A stretch of DNA of 64,000 nt from Frateuria defendens (lineage in GTDB: Bacteria > Pseudomonadota > Gammaproteobacteria > Xanthomonadales > Rhodanobacteraceae), in NCBI RefSeq assembly GCF_001182895.1, contig NZ_LFQR01000004.1:62001-126000 (forward strand), read 5' to 3'. The translations under genes and the position numbers were made by a program. The notes under the pieces are model-generated. The model was not told the origin of the DNA, ran no database searches, and saw only the letters and a program-made list of their open reading frames with translations. Of the stretch, positions 1 through 8,405 are shown in pieces (within the stretch, counting starts at the first letter, position 1; every line of letters starts with the position of its first letter).

Positions 1-244
1 GCTCCCCGAAAATGGTCTCCCTCCACATCGACCACTCGGACTGGTCCGTGGTCAGCATGGGCGTGTCGATCTGGTTGCGGAACGCGCCGTCGGCATAGTG
101 GGGCGAGCGCTCGATCCGGGCCAGGCGCTCGCCCTTGGGCAACGCCCCGAACAGCGGATGCTGCAGGTAGGTGGCGGCCCCGGCCACACCCAGGATGGCG
201 ATGCCGGCGCAGGTCTTGAGTAGACGAGACCAGAACTTTTTCAT
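1..244 (-). CDS. MBL-fold metallo-hydrolase, N-terminal part
   Basis: Only the first 81 codons lie in the window; the gene continues past the left edge. The ATG at 244 opens a lysine-rich start and a hydrophobic segment (residues 8-25), so the protein is membrane-anchored or exported. The following stretch, with LPKGERLARIERSPHYADG and FRNQ, resembles the N-terminal region of UlaG/YcfN-like beta-lactamase-fold hydrolases that begin with a single membrane helix. The metal-binding HxHxDH motif would lie outside the window and cannot be checked. It starts 22 bases after the SDR stop on the same strand, so it is probably the last gene of that operon. No strong ribosome binding site is visible. 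Confidence 0.6.
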   Translation of the reverse strand, partial: MKKFWSRLLKTCAGIAILGVAGAATYLQHPLFGALPKGERLARIERSPHYADGAFRNQIDTPMLTTDQSEWSMWRETIFGE

Positions 245-266
245 GCAGTGGGTACCGCCGGTGCCT

Positions 267-1151
267 TCACGCCAGTGTCGTACCGGTGGCGCGCGCGAGT
301 TCGGCCAGCAACTGATCCTGGAACCGGGTGTCGGCGGCGGCGGGATGTGGCTTCTGGCGCTGCTGGTGGTACCAGTACCCGCCGCTGGTCAGTGCTTCGG
401 GATCGTTGCTGGTGGCGAGCCACTCCTGGGTCAGATGCCCCAGCCGCAGGTCGTCCGGCGCGTTCGGGCCGCCCATCCTGGTCGGCACCCAGCCCGGGTC
501 GACGGCGTTGCTGAAGACGTTCGGCCACCGCCGTGCCACGGCCATGGCCAGCGTGGTGACGAACAGCTTGCTGTCCGAGTAGCTGCCCGTGGCCGTGCGG
601 CCTGACCAGTCCATGCCGGCCAGGCTGGCACGTCCGCCCCTGTGCATGCTGCTGCTCAGGTAGATCAGGCGCTTGGGACGCTGGACCAGGGCCGTGAGCA
701 GGTACGGCGCGACAACGTTGACGACCAGCACAGACGAACCGGAATAGACCCCCGCGTTGTGGATGACGGCGTCCATCGTGCCGATGGCATTGACCTGGCG
801 GGCGAGATCGCGGATTTGCGCGAGATCCGACAGATCGCCGATCGTCGCGGTGGCGCCCTGGTCCACGAGTTCCTTCACGGCCGGCAGCCGGGCCTGGGAG
901 CGCACATGCACGACGACGTCGTGGCCCTGGGCGAGCAGCGCCTTGGCCGCGGCATGGCCCAGCCCGTCGGCCGAGCCGGTGATGAACACGCGGGCCTTTC
1001 GGCCCGCGCCCCGTTGAGCATGGGACATGGAAACCTCCTTGCGGGCATTCGGCGGGGTCTGCGCCAGGGCGGGCATGGCGGCGATCAGCGTACCCGCGAC
1101 CAGTCCCGAGCCCAGCTCGATGCCCGCGGCGAGAAATCTGCGGCGATCCAT
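267..1151 (-). CDS. SDR-family oxidoreductase with an in-frame Tat signal
   Basis: A 294-residue short-chain dehydrogenase. The core begins near residue 47 with the Rossmann motif ITGSADGLG. It has an NNAG-type motif as HNAGVY and an S...YSDSK catalytic region where the usual YxxxK reads YSDSK. The N-terminus chosen here (ATG at 1151, GGAG 8 bases upstream) is a twin-arginine signal, MDRRRFLAAG plus a hydrophobic stretch ending ALAQ. A second ATG in the same frame at 1028 (MSHAQRG) has a near-perfect AAGGAGG site 7 bases upstream and would give a normal 253-residue cytoplasmic SDR. Either start could be used. The internal site suggests that an old gene start was fused to a Tat leader. Substrate unknown. 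It follows the SMP-30 gene by 68 bases on the same strand. Confidence 0.75.
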   Translation of the reverse strand: MDRRRFLAAGIELGSGLVAGTLIAAMPALAQTPPNARKEVSMSHAQRGAGRKARVFITGSADGLGHAAAKALLAQGHDVVVHVRSQARLPAVKELVDQGATATIGDLSDLAQIRDLARQVNAIGTMDAVIHNAGVYSGSSVLVVNVVAPYLLTALVQRPKRLIYLSSSMHRGGRASLAGMDWSGRTATGSYSDSKLFVTTLAMAVARRWPNVFSNAVDPGWVPTRMGGPNAPDDLRLGHLTQEWLATSNDPEALTSGGYWYHQQRQKPHPAAADTRFQDQLLAELARATGTTLA

Positions 1152-1219
1152 AGGCGTGTGCTCCACTCAGGTCATCCGGTCCTTCGGGGCATCCGGCGCC
1201 CGAGCGTCGTCGATGCGAA

Positions 1220-2248
1220 TCACCGGGGCACGCCCTTGCTGAACACCTTGGCGTGAAACACCGTCGCGCCCTGCCCGCCGTCCCCGTCGCTGTCCACGAC
1301 GTAGACATCGTTGCTGGCAGGGTCGATGGCCATGCTGGTCGTCAGCAGGTTGTGCCCGCGCTCGCGGCCCGGCAGCAGCACCTGGCCGATGGGAATGCCG
1401 TTACGGTTGAGCACCATCACGCGGCCTTGCCCGTACATCGCCACGTACACGTTGCCATCGGCATCGGTGCGCATCGAGTCCGGGGCCGGGCCGACGAACT
1501 GGTAGGCGATGGCCGAGCCGATCGGCGCGATGGTAGCCGCGCCGGCCAGTTCGACCCGGTGCAGCAAGTTGCGGCCGAACTCCGTGGCCCACAGCGTCTT
1601 GCCGTCGGCGCTAAGCGCGACACCGTTGGCCATCGCCAAGTGGGGCATTACCGGCTTGATCGTCGAGAGATCCGGCGCGACGTAGTAAACGCCGCCCTTG
1701 GGCTCGGTCGCGGTGCCCTTGAAGTCGGTGAAGTAGAAGCCGCCCCGGGCGTCGAACACCAGGTCGTTGGGCATGAACCCAGCCGCAGGCGGAATGATCG
1801 CCCGCAAGCCCGATCCGTCCGGGTTGGCCGCAAAGATCGCGCCGCGATCGTTCGGGATGTCCAGGGCCGCGATGAACAGGCGGCCGTCCCTGGCGAAGGC
1901 CAGGCCGCCCGGCGCCAGCGCACCCTCAAGGGCTACGACCGTGGAAAGCCGCTTGTCCGGCGTGAGGCGCAGCACGCGGTGGGCGGTCACGTCGCAGAAG
2001 AGTAGATCGCCGTTGTGGTCGAAGATCGCCCCTTCCAAGACGTGGCCTTCCTCCGATGCCTTAAACCAGGGCGATGCCACCACGGCCTGCAGCGCCCGCT
2101 CGGAAGGCGGAATGGGCACCGGGCCCTGGGTCTGCGCATCGTAGGCCAGCCCTGCCGACACGGCGCGCTGTTGGGCCGAGGCTTCCGTGGCAAGACAGGC
2201 TCCGGCGACAACGCATGCCACCGCGACGATGGTCTTAATCCTCCCCAT
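1220..2248 (-). CDS. SMP-30/gluconolactonase-like exported protein
   Basis: A 342-residue six-bladed beta-propeller of the SMP-30/gluconolactonase/LRE family, which are calcium or zinc lactonases. Residues 1-25 form a signal peptide ending ATEASAQ, so the protein should be periplasmic. Metal-ligand candidates occur in the family order: Glu in LEGAIFDHNG, Asn in MPNDLVFD and ANGVALS, and Asp in PDSMRTDADG. The frame is open 127 codons further upstream, but that part encodes the remains of an SDR, so I start at the ATG at 2248 just before the signal peptide. A more upstream ATG at 2314 is possible. The ribosome binding site is weak. Lactone substrate unknown. Confidence 0.7.
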   Translation of the reverse strand: MGRIKTIVAVACVVAGACLATEASAQQRAVSAGLAYDAQTQGPVPIPPSERALQAVVASPWFKASEEGHVLEGAIFDHNGDLLFCDVTAHRVLRLTPDKRLSTVVALEGALAPGGLAFARDGRLFIAALDIPNDRGAIFAANPDGSGLRAIIPPAAGFMPNDLVFDARGGFYFTDFKGTATEPKGGVYYVAPDLSTIKPVMPHLAMANGVALSADGKTLWATEFGRNLLHRVELAGAATIAPIGSAIAYQFVGPAPDSMRTDADGNVYVAMYGQGRVMVLNRNGIPIGQVLLPGRERGHNLLTTSMAIDPASNDVYVVDSDGDGGQGATVFHAKVFSKGVPR

Positions 2249-2316
2249 CGGTGCGCCGCCGCGTCCCGCGGCGACTTCCAAAGTCTGATGCCGTGGCAAT
2301 GCGTCTCTCCTCATGA

Positions 2317-2629
2317 TCAGTACACGGCGAACTCTCCATCCACGGCCAATGCCTAGCCGGTCGCGAAGGCCGAGCCCGAACTGCGCAGTCAGAGCATGGC
2401 GTCGACAATTCCTTGTCGCGCCCAGGGCGCTATCGCACACCACATTGATCGTTCGGCCGCCAGCGGCCGTGATCTCGTCCACCGCCCTGTGCAAGTCGGC
2501 CTCGCTGCGGCACGCCAGCGCGACCGCCGCACGGACCTTGGCGAAAGCCCGCGCCACCACGAGTCCCATACCCGAAGAGGCGCCGCTGGCCAGCGCAGCT
2601 TGTCCTTTGAAGTCGTAGGTAACGCTCAT
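2317..2629 (-). pseudogene. SDR dehydrogenase remnant with central deletion
   Basis: The ATG at 2629 has a good GGGAG site and starts a classic SDR N-terminus: TYDFKGQAALASGASSGMG, with the TGxxxGxG motif partly eroded to SGASSGMG. After about 70 codons the match stops. The last codons of an SDR (AFATG, one stop in place of a codon, then ALAVDGEFAVY and TGA) are readable in another frame at 2370-2317. The catalytic Ser-Tyr-Lys core is missing. The gene is therefore a two-ended remnant with the middle deleted, a frame change and a nonsense codon. Its first residues closely resemble the SDR remnant at 8631-9144, so the two come from related genes. Confidence 0.75.
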
Positions 2630-2690
2630 GGCAATCTCCCTATCAGGTCGAGCCGCCAGCGACAGGCGAATCCGACCTCATGTCTGCGTG

Positions 2691-3464
2691 TCAGCGATAC
2701 GCCGCCGGTCTATCGCCGTCGGTACCAGGCTGGCTGATTCCCAGGTTCTCGTTGGCATGAAGCGCCGGGTTCTTCACGACGTCGGCCACAAAGCGGCCAA
2801 TGCTTGCGCGTGAAGTTTCCGTGCCCTTGTAGGTCTCGCCCTTCTTCGTCAGCTGGAACACTTCCGTCGGCTTGTCGGTCAGCCAAACCGGGCGCAGGAT
2901 GGTGTAGGTCAGTGATGATTGCTCCACCACCTGCGCCGTTCTCAGATTGACGGGGCGGTACTGGCCGGCCATGCGTTTGTCCCACGCATTGAACGGCTCG
3001 GGCAGCTCGTCATAGATGCCGCCGGCACTGATGACGATGATGCGGCGAGCACCCTCGTCTTTCATGGCGCTCACGATATTCGCCGTCTTGACGTCGAGAT
3101 CCATGCCGCCCATGGTGCTGACCACGATGTCTTGTCCCCGGATGGCTTCCCGGAGATCCGCCATGTTGGTGGCATCGCCCTCAACGAGGCGGACGCGATC
3201 GCTCTGGAGGAACTGCAGACGGCTGGCACGGCGCAGGAACAGGGTCAGCCGCACATCGTCCTGCTCGAGCAGACGAGGGATGATCTCGCGGGAGGTGCGC
3301 CCATTGGCGCCGATCAAAATCACGTTCTTCATCTTGGGATTGGCCTGCTGTACATCGCGTGCCTGCCCACTCGCCGGAAGATCGCCCGCGCCATTGGACA
3401 TATCCGCGCCGATCGCCAAGGATGAAATGGCTAGGAAACTCAGTAGAAAAAGGATCTTCTTCAT
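2691..3464 (-). CDS. NAD(P)H-binding (NmrA/SDR-a type) protein with signal peptide
   Basis: A 257-residue protein. Residues 1-20 are a typical signal peptide (MKKILFLLSFLAISSLAIGA). The rest is a Rossmann domain of the NAD(P)H-binding NmrA-like family starting at VILIGANGRTSREI, with STMGGMD and VISAGGIYDE as in atypical SDRs. An internal ATG at residue 45 (MKNVILIG) would give the usual cytoplasmic form, but its ribosome binding site is weaker than the one inside the SDR at 267-1151. An exported nucleotide-binding dehydrogenase is unusual, and the true location is uncertain. It is upstream of the SMP-30 and SDR genes on the same strand. Confidence 0.7.
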   Translation of the reverse strand: MKKILFLLSFLAISSLAIGADMSNGAGDLPASGQARDVQQANPKMKNVILIGANGRTSREIIPRLLEQDDVRLTLFLRRASRLQFLQSDRVRLVEGDATNMADLREAIRGQDIVVSTMGGMDLDVKTANIVSAMKDEGARRIIVISAGGIYDELPEPFNAWDKRMAGQYRPVNLRTAQVVEQSSLTYTILRPVWLTDKPTEVFQLTKKGETYKGTETSRASIGRFVADVVKNPALHANENLGISQPGTDGDRPAAYR

Positions 3465-3519
3465 GGGCCCGCGTCTCGCACTTCATGGATGGATGGCCGC
3501 ACGTTCGTCCGTTCAAAAT

Positions 3520-4044
3520 CTAGTCTTTGGAAAACACGATCCGCACACCGCGCCGGCCGAGGCTTTCGGCCAAGCCTGTAGGGTCGTCCACGCGACCGAG
3601 GCGCGTATACGCATACGACGAGCTGAAGGTCAGGTAGAACACGACCAGGGTGTCCGAGCCGTACAGCATGAGGTCGCCGTTGTGGAGCGTTCCTGGCCGG
3701 CTTGCATTCGTCGGCAGCGCCTTGGGCAGTTGAGCGTACTTTTCATTGCCGTTGAGTTCGGTCATGTCCAAGGTCAACGGCAGCAGCGCGGCAAACGCGC
3801 GGGCCGGCTTGTTATCGCCCAGGGTGATGGCGAAACGACGTTCGCCGACGGTCATCCACATGCGAGATTCCTCTGGTTTGCCAATGGCCACCGCAGCGGC
3901 AGCTGGCGAACCTGGCGCCCCGGACTGTGCAGCATCGCACCCCGCGAGCACGAGCAGGCCGCAAAGAAGACTCAGCCCGCGCGAAGCACACAGACCACGG
4001 GCTTGGCGCCGAACGCTGCGATGGATGCTCAGGCCCATGGTCAT
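3520..4044 (-). CDS. cyclophilin-like fold lipoprotein
   Basis: A 174-residue protein with an N-terminal signal sequence ending in the lipobox LAGC (Cys around residue 36), so it is probably a periplasm-facing lipoprotein. The C-terminal 110 residues match the pattern of the small bacterial cyclophilin-like fold family: MWMTVGERRFAITLGDN, the strand ALLPLTLDM, GDLMLYGSDTLVVFY and a final R-VRIVFSKD strand. The family lacks proven prolyl isomerase activity, and its function is unknown. GGAGAAGCC precedes the ATG. It is a paralog of the equally long protein at 4423-4947. I rely on motif order, not on an alignment. Confidence 0.65.
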   Translation of the reverse strand: MTMGLSIHRSVRRQARGLCASRGLSLLCGLLVLAGCDAAQSGAPGSPAAAAVAIGKPEESRMWMTVGERRFAITLGDNKPARAFAALLPLTLDMTELNGNEKYAQLPKALPTNASRPGTLHNGDLMLYGSDTLVVFYLTFSSSYAYTRLGRVDDPTGLAESLGRRGVRIVFSKD

Positions 4045-4422
4045 GGCTTCTCCGGATTCGACACGCCGTTCAGGTCGCTTGCGATGATTGCGAACGCGAG
4101 GTCAGGAAGGTCAGGAATGCCGCAGCGGCATGGCCGCGCTTGCCACGAAAGTGTTCGATAATCCGCCGAGCCGAACAGCGGGCCGTCCACGGCCGAGCCC
4201 AGGGCGATGGCCAGCTGACTCCATCAGGCCGCCTCCGGCCTCCGCGTTCCAGGGCATGGCTTGTGCGATCCAGCTCAACCAGCCCACCAGGGCAGCTATC
4301 CAGCTATCGCCATCAGGCCCCCCAGCCTCAGCAACGCCACGATGGCCGCGACCCACTGCCCATGAAGAAGGCACTACCGCGGCCATGCTCAGCGCGACGG
4401 ACATGAAAAATTGAGCTGCCGA
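4045..4422 (-). other. Inter-gene stretch, possibly a degraded small membrane protein
   Basis: No intact gene is convincing here. On the minus strand, hydrophobic segments are spread over different frames (MSVALSMAAVVPSSWAVG in one, VAAIVALLRLGGLMAIAG in the next, LVGWLSWIAQAMPW back in the first), as expected if a short multi-pass membrane protein had suffered frameshifts. A continuous 97-codon frame at 4404-4111 exists but does not resemble a known family. Treat it as a likely gene remnant. Confidence 0.3.
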
Positions 4423-4947
4423 CTACTTCACCGCCTCGATCCGGACACTGAACTCGCCGTCCATCTTTGCGAGTTGTTCGATACCCGAGGTGAAGTGGCC
4501 GAGATGGACCAGATCGTTGGAGTGTCGAAAACCGCGGTAGTAAGCCACCAGGTTCCCCCACGGCGCATACAGGGCAAAGTCACCCACCGATGGCGTCAAA
4601 CCAAAGGGCGCGTTTGCAGTCGAAAGCTTGCGCGGCGGATAGGCGACTTTCTCGACGTTGTTGTAGTCGCTGAACTTCAGCGTCAGCGGCAGCATGGACA
4701 CAAGGTCACGGCTGGTGGGGTTGTCGTTGAGCACCGCCACTGCTTCACCCCCGTCGAAACTCAGCTTGATCCGCGTCAGTTCGGTTGATCTAGTCGACAT
4801 GGTCGCTCCCTCTTTTGCTGGAGCAGTCTGAACCTCTTCCGCGCCGGGCTTTCCTTCCTGTGCCATCGCGCCATGGCTCACAAAAGCGACAGCAACTGCG
4901 GCCAGTACGGCAGCCAGCGCAGCTGACCGACAAATTCTCGTTTTCAC
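4423..4947 (-). CDS. exported cyclophilin-like fold protein
   Basis: A 174-residue protein starting at GTG (4947), chosen because AGGAGGTGG lies 6-8 bases upstream and a clean signal peptide follows (KTRICRSAALAAVLAAVAV to SHGAMAQ). The mature part has the same order of elements as the lipoprotein at 3520-4044: IKLSFDGGEAVAVLNDN, SMLPLTLKFSDY, GDFALYAPWGNLVAYYRGF and a terminal FSVRIEAV strand. This one keeps the longer canonical loops, and HSNDLVHLGHF is typical of the family. It faces the LysR gene at 5247 across a shared AT-rich intergenic region and may be controlled by that regulator. Confidence 0.7.
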   Translation of the reverse strand: MKTRICRSAALAAVLAAVAVAFVSHGAMAQEGKPGAEEVQTAPAKEGATMSTRSTELTRIKLSFDGGEAVAVLNDNPTSRDLVSMLPLTLKFSDYNNVEKVAYPPRKLSTANAPFGLTPSVGDFALYAPWGNLVAYYRGFRHSNDLVHLGHFTSGIEQLAKMDGEFSVRIEAVK

Positions 4948-5246
4948 AATGCCACCTCCTATGCGTGGGTGATCGGCTCTGAAGCTGCCGACGAGGACGC
5001 CTGTTCCGGCCGATGTCGCCCAGGGGACGGTCGATGCCGCGGCCGAGAAACACCGGAGGCGCAGGCCGCAGGCATCGATACGCCCGCGACCAGCGGCAGA
5101 GCGCTGCCCCTGAGCCATAGCGAGGCAGTCGGCATTGGCCTTTTCATGGCTTTGAATGCTCGCGCAGGAAAGTCAACTCGACTAGATAATTAATACTTAA
5201 AGAGGCTGTTAGCTGCACTAATTAATTTCCCGTGGGAAACTTCATC
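4948..5246. promoter_or_regulatory. Divergent promoter region between cyclophilin-like gene and LysR gene
   Basis: This gene-free stretch ends in a conspicuous AT-rich segment (about 5175-5230) in otherwise GC-rich DNA. The segment TAATTAAT occurs twice (near 5188 and 5219), about 30 bases apart. Such paired AT-rich boxes next to a lysR gene are where a LysR-type T-N11-A operator and divergent promoters are expected. No exact site can be fixed by eye. Confidence 0.4.
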
Positions 5247-6161
5247 ATGATCAGACGCAACCTCAACGATCTCCTGTACTTCGTGACGGTGGCGCGGGCA
5301 GGCAGCTTCACGCGCGCCGCCTCGCTGCTGGGCGTAACCCAGTCCGCGCTCAGCCAGGCGATCAGCGGCCTGGAGACGCGGCTTAAGATCCGGCTGCTGA
5401 CGCGCACCACGCGCAGCGTCTCGCCCACCGCCGCCGGCGAGCGCTTGCTCTATGCCATCGGCCACCGATTCGATGAGATTGAGACGGAGCTGGATGAATT
5501 GACGGCGATGCGGGACAAACCGGCCGGCACGGTGCGGATCACCTGCGGCGAGCACGTCCTGCGCACGATCCTGCTGCCCAAGCTCACGCCATTGCTGCAC
5601 GAGCAGCCCGACATCAAGGTCGAGTTCGACATCAACTACGGATTCCGCGACATCGTGGCCGATCGCTTCGACGCGGGCGTGCGCCTGGGCGACACCATCG
5701 ACAAGGACATGATCGCAGCCCCCATCGGGCCACAACTTCGCATGGCGGTGGCGGCCGCACCGGCGTACTTCGAGACCCATCCCGTCCCCAAGGCCCCGCG
5801 CGACCTGATCAAGCACAACTGCATCAATCAGCGTATGCAGACTGCCGGGGGTGTCTACGTCTGGGACTTCGAGCGTCGTGGCAAGCAATTGAGCGTGCGA
5901 GTGGAAGGGCAACTCATCTTCAACACCTCGCCCAGCATGGTCGATTCGGCACTTGCCGGGCTGGGCATCGCGTTCCTGCCCGAAGACGAATTCGCACCGC
6001 ACATCCAGGAAGGCCGGCTGGTGCGTGTGCTGGAGGACTGGTGTCCTCCTTTTCCCGGCTACTACCTGTATTACCCAAGCCGCCGACAGCCTTCACCCGC
6101 GTTCTCGCTGGTGGTCGACGCATTGCGGGTGACCGGTGCTTCGAGCGCGAAGCACCGGTAG
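5247..6161 (+). CDS. LysR-family regulator (CrgA-like)
   Basis: A 304-residue LysR-type regulator. Residues 1-62 form the winged helix-turn-helix (FTRAASLLGVTQSALSQAIS), followed by the linker helix and a substrate-binding domain. MRDKPAGTVRIT and RFDAGVRLGD are signatures of the CrgA/PA-type subgroup that usually regulates a neighbouring oxidoreductase gene. I start at the ATG at 5247; an in-frame GTG at 5232 would add five residues. It is a clear paralog of the LysR at 9658-10563. Candidate targets are the divergent cyclophilin-like gene or the MFS gene downstream. Confidence 0.85.
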   Translation: MIRRNLNDLLYFVTVARAGSFTRAASLLGVTQSALSQAISGLETRLKIRLLTRTTRSVSPTAAGERLLYAIGHRFDEIETELDELTAMRDKPAGTVRITCGEHVLRTILLPKLTPLLHEQPDIKVEFDINYGFRDIVADRFDAGVRLGDTIDKDMIAAPIGPQLRMAVAAAPAYFETHPVPKAPRDLIKHNCINQRMQTAGGVYVWDFERRGKQLSVRVEGQLIFNTSPSMVDSALAGLGIAFLPEDEFAPHIQEGRLVRVLEDWCPPFPGYYLYYPSRRQPSPAFSLVVDALRVTGASSAKHR

Positions 6162-6242
6162 CGCCGCAGCACCGAGCCGGCGCGGCACTGCTGGCCCCGA
6201 GCGGTATCGGACCAGCAGGTTACTGGCGGGCTCGTCTTGGCA

Positions 6243-7433
6243 ATGGAATCAGAACCGATGACGCTGTCCCAACGCTCGACCGCGCAAGCGAACCATCCAC
6301 CACTGTCCCAGTTAGCCTGCGTGTTCACCGTATTTCTGGTTACGGGCGCGGCATTGCCGGCCTTGCCGCTGCATATCCATGGCGATCTTGGCTTCAGCGC
6401 GTTCACCGTCGGGCTCGTCTCCGGCGTCCAGTTCGTCTCCTCACTGCTCTGCCGCCTGTGGTCCGGCACGATTTCGGACCGCAGGGGGGCGAAATTTGCG
6501 GTGACGGTTGGCCTCGTGATGGCGGTGCTCGCCGGACTGCTGTACCTCGTCTCGCTGATGCCCACGAACAGTCCCAGCCTGTCGATCATGATCCTGGTGA
6601 CCGGACGCGTGCTGCTTGGTGGGGCCGAGAGCTTCACCATGATCGGGGCACAGAGTTGGAGCCTGGCGCTGGCTGGGCCGGGCAGCGTCGGCAGGATGAT
6701 CGCGTGGATCGGCACGGCAATGTTCGTGGCCCTGGCCCTTGGCGCACCCCTTGGCAGTTTCCTGTTTGCTCACTTCGGCTTTGCGTCGATCGGGCTGGCA
6801 ACCTGCATCGGCGCAGGGCTCATCCTGCCGCTGATCGTCGCCACACCGGCCACCGGACACAGGCCCCAGATCCGGCAATCCGCCCCCCGGATATTGAAAT
6901 CGGTTTGGATGCCGGGCGTCGCCATGGCCTTTTCAAGCGTGGGCTACGGAATCATGACTGCATTTGCCGTGCTGCTGTTTGTCCAGCGCGGCTGGCAACC
7001 GGCGTGGCTGTCTTTCACCGCCTTCGCCACCGCCTTGATGGTGGCGCGCGTGTTCTTCGGCCCGCTGCCAGACCGGCTTGGCGGCGCACGGACCGCGATT
7101 ATCTTCATCATCATCCATAGTGCCGGCCTGGCCCTGATCTGGCTCTCGCCGCATGCGTGGCTCGGCTTCGTCTCCGCGGGCATGGCCGGCTTCGGCTATG
7201 CGCTCGTGTATCCGGGCCTGGGCATGGAAGCCGTTGCGCGTGCACCGGCGAATGCCAGGGGTCTCGCCATGGGCGTCTATACGGCCTTCATCGACCTGGC
7301 ACTGGGCATACTCGCGCCCCTTCTTGGTCTGGTTGCCAACGCGGTCGGACTGGGCCCGGTCTTTCTCATCGCGGCGCTTCTCGCACTGTGCGCCGTGCCG
7401 ATCGCGATGTGGCTGCACCGACACCCATCTTAA
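6243..7433 (+). CDS. MFS transporter, YhhS-like
   Basis: A 396-residue major facilitator protein with 12 predicted membrane segments. The first-loop motif reads LWSGTISDRRGAK (variant of GxLaDrxGrr). The motif-C region GRVLLGGAESFTMIGAQSW and the WIGTAMFVALALGAPLG segment match the YhhS/UPF0226 group of small-molecule exporters. The ATG at 6243 is preferred; an in-frame TTG two codons upstream is also possible. It follows the LysR gene on the same strand after 81 bases. Substrate cannot be deduced. Confidence 0.8.
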   Translation: MESEPMTLSQRSTAQANHPPLSQLACVFTVFLVTGAALPALPLHIHGDLGFSAFTVGLVSGVQFVSSLLCRLWSGTISDRRGAKFAVTVGLVMAVLAGLLYLVSLMPTNSPSLSIMILVTGRVLLGGAESFTMIGAQSWSLALAGPGSVGRMIAWIGTAMFVALALGAPLGSFLFAHFGFASIGLATCIGAGLILPLIVATPATGHRPQIRQSAPRILKSVWMPGVAMAFSSVGYGIMTAFAVLLFVQRGWQPAWLSFTAFATALMVARVFFGPLPDRLGGARTAIIFIIIHSAGLALIWLSPHAWLGFVSAGMAGFGYALVYPGLGMEAVARAPANARGLAMGVYTAFIDLALGILAPLLGLVANAVGLGPVFLIAALLALCAVPIAMWLHRHPS

Positions 7434-7463
7434 GGCGTAGCCCGACGACAGCCTCCACCCTCA

Positions 7464-8333
7464 TCAGCCCCGTGGCGCGGCGGCATTGAGTTCGGCCAAT
7501 TCCTCATCGCTCAGCTCGATTGCCGCGGCGGCCACGTTCTCCTCGAGGTGCACCACCTTGCTGGTGCCCGGGATAGGAAGGATCACGGGGCTACGCTTCA
7601 GCAGCCAGGCCAAGGCGATCTGACCGGCCGTCGCCCCCTTCGCCCTGGCGAGCGCGTCCACCGCGCCGCCCGGTCTGGCGAGATCGCCGGCCGCCAGCGG
7701 GAACCACGGGATGAAGCCGATGCCGTTGGCCTCGCAATAATCGAGAACGTCCTCATCCGCGCGGTCGGCCAGGTTGTAGCGGTTCTGCACCGTCGCGACC
7801 GGGAAGTGCTTGCGCGCTTCCTCGATGACCTCGACCGAAACCTGGCTCAGCCCGGCATGGCGGATAAGACCCTCGTCGATGAAGCCGCGGATGGCGTCGA
7901 ACTGCTCGGCCTGAGGCACTTTCGGATCGATGCGGTGGAGCTGCCAGAGATCGATCTGTTCCACCTTCAGGCGCCGCAGGCTCATATAGACGCATTGGCG
8001 TAGATACTCCGGGTTTCCAACTTGCGGCCATGGAGTCGGATTGCCCGGGAAGCGGACAAGCCCGCCCTTGGTCGCGACCCTAATCCCATCGTAGGGATAT
8101 AGCGCCTCGGCGATGAGCTGCTCGCTCACATGCGGGCCGTAGCTGTCGGCGGTGTCGATGAGATCGATGCCAACCTCCGGCAGCCGCTTCAGCACCCGGA
8201 TCGCTTCCTCGCGATCCTCCGGTTCGCCCCAGATGTCGGGACCGGTGACGCGCATCGCGCCGAAGCCAAGGCGATTGACCGCCAGGTCGCCGCCGATGGC
8301 GAACTGGCCTGAAAGACCGGCATCAATTTTCAT
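7464..8333 (-). CDS. aldo/keto reductase (YdbC-like)
   Basis: A 289-residue NADPH-dependent aldo/keto reductase with the catalytic tetrad visible: Asp60 and Tyr65 in IDTADSYGP, Lys89 in VATKGG and His133 in LWQLHRID. C-terminal cofactor-binding residues lie in [16 protein letters not shown]. It reduces aldehydes or ketones in the cytoplasm; the substrate is unknown. It is convergent with the MFS gene (30 bases between stops) and is followed upstream by the remains of a tautomerase and an SDR, a set commonly found together in oxidoreductase clusters. Confidence 0.85.
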   Translation of the reverse strand: MKIDAGLSGQFAIGGDLAVNRLGFGAMRVTGPDIWGEPEDREEAIRVLKRLPEVGIDLIDTADSYGPHVSEQLIAEALYPYDGIRVATKGGLVRFPGNPTPWPQVGNPEYLRQCVYMSLRRLKVEQIDLWQLHRIDPKVPQAEQFDAIRGFIDEGLIRHAGLSQVSVEVIEEARKHFPVATVQNRYNLADRADEDVLDYCEANGIGFIPWFPLAAGDLARPGGAVDALARAKGATAGQIALAWLLKRSPVILPIPGTSKVVHLEENVAAAAIELSDEELAELNAAAPRG

Positions 8334-8405
8334 CTCGATTCTCCTGTGAATTGTCCCCCGGCGGGCTCGACGTCGCGGATAAAGCCGGTGGCATGGCGCG
8401 CGGAC

